This document shows positions 12,264-21,334 of a stretch of DNA of 56,071 nucleotides, one piece after another. Numbering within the stretch: the stretch's first letter is position 1; the number at the start of each line of letters is the position of its first letter. The notes below the pieces were generated by a model. The model had not been told where the DNA came from. It ran no database searches and was given only the letters and a program-made list of their open reading frames with translations. Source of the DNA: Heterostelium multicystogenum (Eukaryota; Evosea; Eumycetozoa; Acytosteliales; Acytosteliaceae); assembly GCA_003667245.1 (NCBI GenBank), contig RCNN01000193.1, positions 1 through 56,071 on the forward strand, read 5' to 3'. Made by a program: the position numbers and the translations under genes.

Positions 12264-12389
12264 AACAGTCCACTGTTGAAACACCTTGCTCCAAATAATA
12301 ATAGGCAGTCATGACTCTATAAAATGATGGTCATCTCAACCGGCCTGTGGTTGTAAAAAAAAAAAAATCTGTAGGCTTCAAAACCCTAC
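12264..12389 (+). ncRNA. Candidate structured RNA: three hairpins in 126 nt
   Basis: Three short inverted repeats lie close together: AACAGT-CC-ACTGTT at 12264-12277, CAACC-7 nt-GGTTG at 12337-12353 (then a 13-nt A run), and GTAGG-9 nt-CCTAC at 12371-12389. The surrounding DNA is less AT-rich than the flanks and has no coding signal. This could be a small RNA gene or a cluster of protein-binding sites. Strand is a guess, and I recognise no family. Confidence 0.2.
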
Positions 12390-13161
12390 CTTAAATAACA
12401 ACTGTATGGTTATAACAAACAAAAAAAAAAACAAAAAAAAATCTCGTCTTTAGAGACTTAATCTTCCATTTATTTTACCCATGTTTCCCTATAAAACAAA
12501 TCAGGTAAGAGAATTTAATTGGCATTCTTTCATTTAACAGCATTCATCATCAGAGCATATGGAGGGGGCAGCTGTAAATGATAAGAAGAACCAGAACATT
12601 TTTACCATCTCTAGTAGCGTTATGACTCAAGTGGAACACCCATGTTCATTTGTAAATTAATTTTTTCATTTGAATATGAATACAAAAGCAACAAAAAATA
12701 AGAAAATAAGAAAAAAAAAGATTTCGGAAAATCAAGACTGTCAATTTGTGTCCTGTCATTAAAATTGATAGCACATCCTATCCTATTAAAGATTTATACA
12801 TCATTTATTGCTCCTTTAAATCATCCCAGTTTAAAACACTTCACCAACCATACATTTCTATTTTGAATATAAGTAGATTTTAAGTGTGAAGTTTATACAG
12901 ATTGTCTAATGGTTATATTAGTGAAAGTTACTTGCCTCGACAGGAAAAAATAATTAAATATTTAAGCAAAGTTCTACTATCAATTTACAACTTTGATATT
13001 TTGATCAAACAACAGATTTTTTTGATTTTAAAAAAGATATTTCTTGGTGCCAAAAAGATGTCAAATAGCAGAATTGTTTTACATCTTAAGGATTGTCCAA
13101 CTTTAATTAACTTGATTTTTGTTTATCTTATGAAATCTCTCTATATATCAAATACATAAAT

Positions 13162-13740
13162 ATGAATAAAACAACAACTTTTTTATTACTTTTATTGGTT
13201 CGACTTTGCTTTACTCAAAATACAAACAGCTATTATGTCGTTGAGACATTGGGTGGTCCATACGAGTGCGATGGTGTTGTAATATCAACAAAATATTATA
13301 AGACTAATACATGTATCTCTGGTGTCACTATCACATGTAACAGCAACACAGGTAAAGCCACTGTTTCCAACTGGAGCAACAACGATTGCTCTGGAGAAAT
13401 AACCAGTGTCAATAATTATGATATGGGATGCACTGGATACGTTCAAACTATATGTCTAAGCCATGTGTATCCACAGGGTAGTTCAATTTCATTATATGAA
13501 TACTCATCCTCTGGATGTAAAGATGAGCCCATCTTTGCCCAATTTTCTGCAACCGGAGTTTGCATCAACGGAGTAATCAGCACTTGCACCTCAAATCAGC
13601 TTACTATTCAATCATACCCTGATGCTAATTGCACAGGTCCAGCATCGACCTCACATTCAACTCCAATTTCCATTTGTACTCCTTCCAATGTAGGTTCAAG
13701 TGAGAACTTATTTTTAAATAAATTGTTTATTAATTTATAG
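13162..13740 (+). CDS. Small secreted cysteine-rich protein
   Basis: A 192-residue single-exon frame. It opens with a signal peptide (TTTFLLLLLVRLCFTQ) and has about 16 cysteines spaced through repeated patterns such as CDGVV, CISGVTITC, CSGE, CKDE, CINGVISTC and CTGP. Two copies of a C-x-NG/SGV-x-TC pattern suggest an internally duplicated disulfide-bonded module. It is probably extracellular. I do not recognise a named family, although dictyostelids have many such secreted Cys-rich proteins. The last 17 codons (SSENLFLNKLFINL) look unlike the rest. A GTAGGT donor at 13690 and a TATAG acceptor at 13740 could instead make a 51-bp intron. The stop codon lies directly on the end of the opposing gene. 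Confidence 0.7.
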   Translation: MNKTTTFLLLLLVRLCFTQNTNSYYVVETLGGPYECDGVVISTKYYKTNTCISGVTITCNSNTGKATVSNWSNNDCSGEITSVNNYDMGCTGYVQTICLSHVYPQGSSISLYEYSSSGCKDEPIFAQFSATGVCINGVISTCTSNQLTIQSYPDANCTGPASTSHSTPISICTPSNVGSSENLFLNKLFINL

Positions 13741-16700
13741 TTTATCATTGTTTTGCGAAAGAATCTTATTCATTCTTATAACCTCTTTGGAACGGCGCTT
13801 TCGTTTTTTCAAATAGATTGTCACAGATACTACGATTGAAATAAAAACAACACTACCTACGACGATTCCAGCAATTGCGCCGTTACTTAGCTTTGGTTTT
13901 TTCGAACAAAGATAGTTAGAGGTATCGCTTGATGAACCTACATCTATAAGGTTTGAAAAATCAGGATCCAAGTCAACCCTTATAGAATAGGAAGGAATTG
14001 TAATACCAATAACTGCTGATCTAACTTGTTTGCTTTGTTCAGTTGAGATATCATCTTGCTCGATGATGACATTCTTGATTGGTGTAACTGCATTGTCAAT
14101 AACAGCATCTGATAGGAATCTTCCGTAAAGACTTTGATCATCAATGTTCAACTTGATCCATTGAACGATCCACCTACGACACCAACACCTACAGACGAGC
14201 ATACATCTGAATCAGTACTTTGAATCGTGGATTTCATTAAAATCTGCAAAGAGTTTCCTTTCTCTTTGAATTGATAAGCACTTAAGCTTAATGTGAATTT
14301 GATAGTTGATTGTGGAATGAATAGATTCTGATTGGCAAAAGTTATGTTTTCTGCTTGTTTGAAGTACTCTATTGATACATTTAGAATTGTTGGACTCTGA
14401 TCGATTCTTGTTGAATAAAAATACTTGGGATTGGTAATTGGTGTTGTTAAATCTGTGAAGTTCCAACTTGAAATATTAAATTGGGAGACTGTGTTCCAGA
14501 GAGAATCTAATTCTCGTACACCTATGATTTCAATTGATGTGGTAATGAAATTACCAGATTCACTAATATTGGTTCCTGTTGAGGGATCTGGATATGCTGG
14601 AGGAATGGGTACAATTATATTTTCTAATGATTTTCCAAGATTGTTGAAATTAATAAAATATCCCTCTTACTTAATTATTTTACTTACTCGAAGAACAAGA
14701 TGGACCATACCAAGGTTGAATACATTGACAAACCATGTTAATGCATTTACCATTATTGTTACATTCTGGGTTACCAGGACATTTAGGAGGTTCGGGAGTG
14801 GATGTTGTTGAACCTGTTGTTGAACTTCCTCCTGTTGTGCTTCCACCGGTGGTACTTCCTGTAGTTGAAAATACTGGGGGAACAAAGTTTACATCTTGGA
14901 CTGGAATTTCAAGTATATTCGAATAGTAATCATTTTTAATAACCTGTAATTTGACTGATGTAATTGAAGCTGGAAGGACGATATTGCTCAAATGTATGAT
15001 TGTATTGGAATGGAAATCCCATGTCAATGGATATCCGGTATTATTATTGAAGAATATTGTACAAATAATGGAGCCATTACCAAAAGATTTTCCATATAAT
15101 GTTAAAGAACCTCCCAATTTGGTTAATTTGGATGAGGATTCCAAAATTGGTTGAACAAGGCTTTGAGTTCTATTGATAACAAAATCCATTTCCTGTGCAG
15201 TATATGATCTAAAGTTTTTTTGATTGTCGGTTATACCATAGATACTAAAATAAATATTCTTCAATCCAAATCCATATGGGAGTTGTATTGTTGTGTTGTA
15301 TGTCCATCTTTGAGTACCTGGTAGTGAAAAGGTTCGATTTGACTTGACTTCCAAAAAGTTGCCATTCTCAGAAATTAAATGTATAAGTGGATCATGAACT
15401 ATTGAAACACCAGATCCACCTACATTGTCTCCTACTACAAAATTGATAGATACAGTCCTATTTAAACTTCCAACGTCTACTGTTGGAGTCCAGGATATTT
15501 CTAGAATTGATGGAGGTTGATAGTCTTGAATAACTTTCATGTTGGTTAGTAATAGAGCATCAAATCTTCAATTCATTTATATTGTTACCATTTAGGCAGC
15601 CAACAAATATTTTGGAGTTATCATATTTATCACCATATATTCCACTAAAGGGATCAACATCTTCAACTAGCATAGATTTCTTTACATCATATGAGAAAGA
15701 AACATTGGATATTACGTATGTTTGATTTCTACAGTCGGAGGTTACTTGAAAATCAAAATAATAATAGGCAATACTGTCGATCATCTTGTAAGGATTTTGA
15801 TAAATCTTAAAAGGAAGCAGATCGAAATCGGTAGTTATATATATCGTTATTCCAGTATATCCTAATTGAAACATATTAATAACTGTTAAATTCCATCCTA
15901 TTGTTCCAATGTTTCCATTCAAAGTAATATTATTATGAGTAGGTACAATATCAATAATAATTGGACTTAATACATTGTAATCTATAATAATTGAAGTTAA
16001 TAAATATTGAGAGTTTACATATTTAAATAGTATAAACATACTTGATTTAGATATATTCAATATTGAAGCGCTACCGAGAAAAGAATTTAAAATATCGCTT
16101 GATATGGTTGATGTTTGAAAGTCTAATAAATAATTGAAATTTCCAGGTGGAGTATTTTGAGGAATAGTAAAGTTGATTGCATAGGCCGACATCTCCTTGT
16201 AGTATGCTCCAACAATACGTTGATAACCAAACTCGATGGCTGGAAGCATATTTGGATAATCTTTACTCAATTCAAACACTATATAAACATTTGCATCACC
16301 AGTTGTTAAATCAAGATTGTTTCTAGACCATTGAATACGTATAACATCTTTTGGATAAATAGGTACTAGATAAAAGTTAATATCTTTTTTGATTAACTAT
16401 TATTAAGTATTAAATTACTTACTTGAGAAGACAGGAGGATTTGGCAATGGTTCTTTAATAAGCGGATTGTATGGCAGATTACTCATGAAAGCTACATTAA
16501 AATTACAAGCATCATATACTTTAAATATGAAATCGGAATCACTCTGATAAAACTCGATTTCATAAATTCCATCAAAGATGTCTCCATATACCAACTGTTT
16601 GGTTGCTGAATAGAAATTACCACCAAATTCGAAGCCTGCGACTGGACATCTGAAATAGGTGGTGACACTAATAGTTGCCAGTGTTTGGTACCACGAGGTC

Positions 16701-18291
16701 TGTTGGAAAGTGATATTTTTGATTATAATAGATACTATAATAATAAAATAACTCAATATTAACATTCACTGGAAGCTAGCCTAATACATACGTGCATCTT
16801 CTTGTACCTTGGGGATGTTACTCTCTACTTTAATAAAAGGAGATACTTTGTATTCATCCAAGACAAATAAGTAGCTATTTAAAGGAACGGAGAAATTGTA
16901 AAGAAACATCTGATAATTGGGATCATAACCTGAGGGATAAGGAACTTTATAATCGAATGAATTAGAACCATCAGCCAACGACAGAGTCAAACGGGGTCGA
17001 GTGATGAATGGATAGGCTAATCCAACATAAGTCATAAGAACATTTGTCTTATTATTTAATTGGGAACCAAATGTTGAATTTCCAGTGATATCTATTTAAC
17101 GTTGTTATTGATATATTAGTTGGCTTGTTCTTGGAACAAGAGAAAGGGAAAGAAGATCATTTTGCTTACTAAAAGGAGTATATATTGATTGATATACACT
17201 TGGAATACTGGTGGAATTGGAATCAAGAATAAATAATGTCAAATCATTTTCACTAAAGCTCTTAAGAGGTCTGGTATTAAGATATGTAGAATGTGTTTGG
17301 TTAGTTGACACCAAAATGAAAGGAGTGTCAACCATATTTGAATCATGTATCTTAAATAGAGAGTTTGGATTTTGAACTGTGAGATAATCATAGAGCTTAT
17401 AATTCTTTAGTTGATAATCTTGATTGACATTTCCTGGTGGATAGAAGATTTGATTTATCACCGCTGAAGTTCTTGTTACTTTCATTTTGAATACAATATT
17501 AGTTATGATTTCTATTGGGCACTTCAATTTCTCTTACCATTATATGGAAAGATGTTTTCCACAGAGAGAATTGCAGAAATACCCCTACTTTGTATAGTTA
17601 CGGTGATATAAGATGGCAACCTAACATTGTAGTTGGTTGTAAGTCCAATCGATAGATATCCACTGGTTGAGTCTTCCCCGGGGTAGAACACACAGGTAAA
17701 CGGTGATAGGTTAGTAGAGCAAGTAATCGCTGTGACAAGAGGTGATATCTTATCGAATGAAAATTTCAAAGCCACTATAATTTGTGAATTCCAACTTAGC
17801 ATCGGTTTACCCGCATAGGCTTGAAATGCTGAAGGTGGATCTGTTGTAAAATAGGTTCAAGGCTTTGTTAATAATGACTCACCGAAGATCAGTAGTCTGG
17901 ACCAATAAAACCTACCTAGACATTTGAAAGTATGGGGAATGGTATAGTTAAACAGTGGATTGCCACTATTGGAATATATACTCAGAGTGATGTTGAATTC
18001 ATCTCTATTGGGAACCAAACCAGTTGCATCAATAATGTATAGCTGGTCGTAATCTCTACTTTCACCTGAAAATACCATCGAAAATGATTTAGGTTCATAC
18101 ATTTTAATGGAATATTTAGGGATCCATTCACCTGAATCTTCACCGAAAACAATAGCGAAAGTTACAGTACACTCTCCATTTGTCGAATAATAGTTGTATG
18201 GTGTTCTTATGGTTGAGTTCAATACAACTACTTGAGCATCTAGTATAATGATCCTAATCAATACAAACGATTCAATTATCGATAAAACCAT
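13735..18291 (-). CDS. ComC-like EGF transmembrane glycoprotein, multi-exon
   Basis: A large surface protein. It starts at 18291 with a hydrophobic signal (MVLSIIESFVLIRIIIL). About nine exons between 18291 and 14900 encode Ser/Thr/Asn-rich beta-sandwich regions with many N-glycosylation sites. A TIG-like part (SSKLTKLGGSLTLYGKSFG) comes before a Thr/Ser/Gly linker and one EGF module at about 14700-14790 (CNNNGKCINMVCQC). The membrane-proximal ComC-type domain spans about 14650-13920, containing ITFANQNLFIPQSTIKF and later KLNIDDQSLYGRFLSDAV. One transmembrane helix (IAGIVVGSVVFISIVVSVTIYL) and a short basic tail end at the TAA 13735-13737. Confirmed introns include GTATGT...TTATAG between 16790 and 16725. 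A base appears to be missing near 14165, where the frame changes in the conserved domain. It has the same EGF/ComC-domain/TM plan as the gene at 2566-6433, but without LRRs. I cannot exclude two genes. Confidence 0.68.
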
Positions 18292-19094
18292 ATCAAAACT
18301 TACTTATTGTTGTTGAAATCTTTGAGATATCAGCAAAAAAGAGATAAAGATACAAAACAGATATTATAAGATACTTCATATATATTCAAATACATATCAA
18401 TGAATGTAGATATTCTTATCATAAATCCATTCATTTTACTCTCATCAAAACAGATGTCATGGTTTATTAAAAATCTAGATTTTTCCCGATTCTAATCAGG
18501 ATTCTCTACAAAAAATCAAAAACTTCCCAAATATGAATTAAAAATCGATGACAGATCATTCTAAGATCTACTATTACAACAATAAGAATAAAATATTAGA
18601 GATATAATGTTTATTTATATATAAATATGAAAAACATTAACTTCAACTTGAGTTTGAACAAGTATACCAAAATTATCATTTTCTAATTACAGTGTGAATT
18701 TCATAAATCCAATTATGGTTCCAACTTTCTTAGGGAATTACTCGTGGTTAGAACAACAGTATTACAAAGTTTAATAAAAAATCATCTCCTGATGTTAATT
18801 TGGAAACAATTATATCATTGTATTAATATTATTATTATTAGTATAATTATAATAAAACTAAATAAAAACCAAGGCATTACTTTAGAGTATACATCTACAT
18901 CTGAGGTATAATAATATCTATTTATAAAATAAACCTGAAGTAAGTTTTCTTGATGAGAACCGTAATAGTATTAAAGTACAACCTTCCCTCATACCTGATC
19001 ATTTCATTAACAGTATAAATAAAAGTCAAGTTCAATATAATAAGATACTTAATAAAGATCTTTAATATATATATATTAAATTAACAAAATTAAG
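18292..19094. other. Intergenic region between divergent genes
   Basis: About 800 bp of AT-rich DNA between a minus-strand and a plus-strand gene, so it carries both promoters. It contains a perfect 16-bp AT-rich palindrome, AAAAATCTAGATTTTT, near 18468-18483. No coding signal found. Confidence 0.5.
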
Positions 19095-19492
19095 ATGGTA
19101 AATCAATTCATTTTAGTTGTTATTCTCTTCTCTGTTAGTATTTATATTCCTGCTTCGACTACTAAATGTGGCCATAGTTGGGATTCAAATGCTTTTAAAC
19201 AAGTAAATCCAGGTGTTACTGGGATAATCTTCAAATTGGTGCATATTTCCAATGTTGTGAAGAATTTTTTAAAAATATTAAAAATCTTGTTTTTTTGATT
19301 TTGTGACAAAACAATATTGAAGAATTTTTAAAAAAATTAGTTATTTCCTCAAAATAACAAAAAAGACTTTAACAAAGATGTTGAATAGTACTGTCAATAA
19401 TAGTAATATTACTATTATTAATAATAGTAGTGGCTTTACAATATCAGATTTATATTGCTTTAGTTATTCTGATTATAATAACAAAATGTAAG
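19095..19492 (+). CDS. Small secreted protein, unknown, frame disrupted
   Basis: It starts with a clear signal peptide (FILVVILFSVSIYIPAS) followed by CGHSWDSNAFKQVNPGVT. There the annotated frame drifts. Supplying one missing base near 19219 gives WDNLQIGAYFQCCEEF, a better protein-like text with a double cysteine. After an AT-rich stretch with a repeated GAAGAATTTTT block (possibly an intron at about 19265-19375), the frame resumes as STVNNSNITIINNSSGFTISDLYCF up to about 19490. A further text ENCTIVLPAVPKG at 19525-19563 may be the true C-terminus, but stop codons intervene. This is either a real small Cys-rich secreted gene with sequence errors or a decaying copy. Function unknown. Confidence 0.45.
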
Positions 19493-19616
19493 ATGAACTT
19501 CCAAGGAAATCTCAAAGTTAAGAAAACTGTACCATTGTTTTACCTGCTGTGCCAAAAGGGTGATATCTGCTTATTCTTCTGATCCGGTATGTATCACAAG
19601 ACCTTTCGTTTTTTTA

Positions 19617-19628
19617 TCCGCATGCGGA
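19617..19628. promoter_or_regulatory. 12-bp palindrome 3' of tRNA-Thr (TCCGCATGCGGA)
   Basis: A perfect palindrome centred about 22 nt downstream of the minus-strand tRNA-Thr, sharing the 10-bp core CCGCATGCGG and the spacing of the site after tRNA-Glu at 11916-11927. In tRNA orientation it follows a TTTT terminator and is itself followed by ATAAAAAAA. Function is unknown. Confidence 0.6.
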
Positions 19629-19643
19629 CAAAAATTACTAAAA

Positions 19644-19727
19644 GGCTCCAACGAGATTCGAACTCGTGACCCCTTCCTAACTCTTCCTTTACTAGGGAAG
19701 TACAATAACCAACTATGCTATGGAGCC
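19644..19727 (-). tRNA. tRNA-Thr (anticodon AGT) with an 11-nt intron
   Basis: An 84-nt gene. Acceptor GGCTCCA pairs with TGGAGCC, and the T arm is ACGAG-TTCGAAT-CTCGT. The anticodon loop reads CTAGTA, then an 11-nt insert AAGGAAGAGTT, then A and the 3' stem strand GGAAG, which pairs perfectly with CTTCC. The insert therefore sits at the canonical intron position between bases 37 and 38, and removing it leaves a normal 73-nt tRNA with a 5-nt variable loop (GGGTC). The insert itself begins with a copy of the stem strand (GGAAG), so the alternative pairing leaves an 8-nt loop and a 15-nt variable region, which is less likely. Confidence 0.9.
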
Positions 19728-19953
19728 AATGATGAAAATTCAAAAAAAATTGAATATTATATTTTTAAAATTGATAAATTTATTTTCCTTTTTTTTTTTT
19801 ATTTTTACAGATGATTTGAAACTTTTCATTCTTTGACTACTTTTTACAAATTAATCGTTACAATGTAAGTTTTCTGCAAAAACGAATGTCATGATTAGAT
19901 TCGTTTTTTTTTTTTTTGGCAAAGTTGTAATATAATTAATACAGACAACAACA

Positions 19954-21075
19954 ATGTTGAATGGAAGAGAAAAGAATGGACAGCTTAATATCAATTGGAA
20001 AGAGTATGCACTAGGTGCCGACAAGTACAAGAGAAAGACTGTTGGTTTTGGAAAATATGATAAACGTGAGAAAGAGTATGAGAAGGAGTTGTTCATCAGA
20101 GAAATGTCAATCATTCAGGGTGGTATAGGTTGTGCCATCTGGGATGCTGCAATCATCATGTCAAGATGGATATTCAAACACCAAAATGCTTTCGAGAACC
20201 AAAAGTGTTTAGAACTTGGAAGCGGTGTTGGATTGACTGGTATCTTGGCTGCCCACTACTGTAAATCCATTACTCTAACCGATTATTTGCCACCTGTAAG
20301 CAACAATATCCACATACAAACAAACACGACAAACTGACAAACTAACTAGCCATCCATCCATCCATTCAACCAATCAACCAACCAACCAACTATCAACCTA
20401 CTTGTCAACTCTTGGGGTCTAAATAGCTATTAGAGAATCTTAAATATAATGTTGAAAATGAATAGCAAGAAGGAAACAGTCGATGAGGATGACGATGAAG
20501 CAGTTAGAGTAAACGAGAAGATGATCGATCTAAAGGATATAGCTTGAAGTTAAATATTTGAATTGGGACGAAATAGATAGTGTAAGTAGTAGTAGCAGTA
20601 GTAGTAGTAGTTATGTGCTGGCTGCCTTTTTGTTTGATCAAGAGTGATGCTGATTGCTTTGTTACACTGGACAGATAACTGTTAACGAAGAAAGATAAAT
20701 ACGATATTATATTTGGAAGTGAATTGACTTATAGTCTTTTGAGTGTAGATAACCTTGATAAAAGTAATACAAAAGTATCTCAAAGACGATGGCATATTCT
20801 ATGAGATTCTATCGGACGACAGGAGATGTAAGTACAGAGCGAACAGTACAAACAGGCAAGCAATAGCAAAGTCATATTGACAATAACACAAACAATACAG
20901 GGTGTATCTTATTTCTTTAGAACAAATGGAAATTAAGAATTTTACTTCCACCATCGTACCAGTTGATCCAATCTATCTTGGTTCCTATGGTACCAAACAA
21001 AGAGAAGAAACCTACAAGTTCTACAGTTTCAAGCGCAACAATGGCGTTCCAAACAACCACATCGATATGGTATAA
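19954..21075 (+). CDS. METTL21-like protein methyltransferase (Methyltransf_16)
   Basis: A seven-beta-strand SAM-dependent methyltransferase. Exon 1 (to about 20296) contains GGIGCAIWDAAIIMSRW and motif I, CLELGSGVGLTGILAAHYC, with the following acidic TDY. This is the layout of the METTL21/VCP-KMT/EEF-KMT group, which methylates lysines on chaperones and translation factors. Exon 2 (from 20429) reads LLENLKYNV and an acidic insert DEDDDEA, then KYLNWDEID. Exon 3 has YDIIFGSELTYSLL, the family's post-motif II. The last exon ends with YKFYSFKRNN and TAA at 21073-21075. An intron in the 5' UTR (19865-19951) probably precedes the ATG. The frame shifts at 20455 (extra A) and near 20545. The first large intron holds CCAT and CAAC tetranucleotide runs. 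Substrate unknown. Confidence 0.8.
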
Positions 21076-21334
21076 ACCTAGTTGGTTGGTTGGCGCATGA
21101 GGCACACGAGGCATGCATCGTGTCACGACAAGACTTGCACCTTACCTTGGAACAGAACAAACATCACACTTCAAATAAATAATAAATAATTTTTAAACAC
21201 CAAAGCAAAATGACTTTCATTTTGAAGATTTGCGCGCAAAATCAACTTATCCTATGAACTTGCTGGCTGGCAGTGATATGATATCATCATACAGATCAAA
21301 TCACTTATGTTATAAATATTATAGATAGAGAATA

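Larger units (their letters stand above)
11899..13161. other. Gene-poor stretch after tRNA-Glu
   Basis: About 1.25 kb, mostly AT-rich with A runs, but with a more balanced and hairpin-rich part at 12180-12660 (see the candidate RNA). A weak 85-codon frame at 12902-13159 starts without ATG, is hydrophobic and compositionally random, and I do not call it. The last 200 bp should hold the promoter of the Cys-rich secreted gene. Confidence 0.5.

Noticed and set aside
12902..13159. 85-codon frame just upstream of the Cys-rich secreted gene
   Set aside because: It has no ATG start, no domain and random AT-rich composition, and lies where a promoter is expected.
19644..19727. tRNA-Thr with an expanded 8-nt anticodon loop acting as a frameshift suppressor
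   Set aside because: It was tempting given the many +1 breaks, but the 11-nt insert fits exactly as a canonical 37/38 intron and restores a normal loop and variable region.
19560..19814. 84-codon frame across the tRNA-Thr
   Set aside because: It runs through the tRNA gene and a T run on the opposite strand and has no protein-like features.
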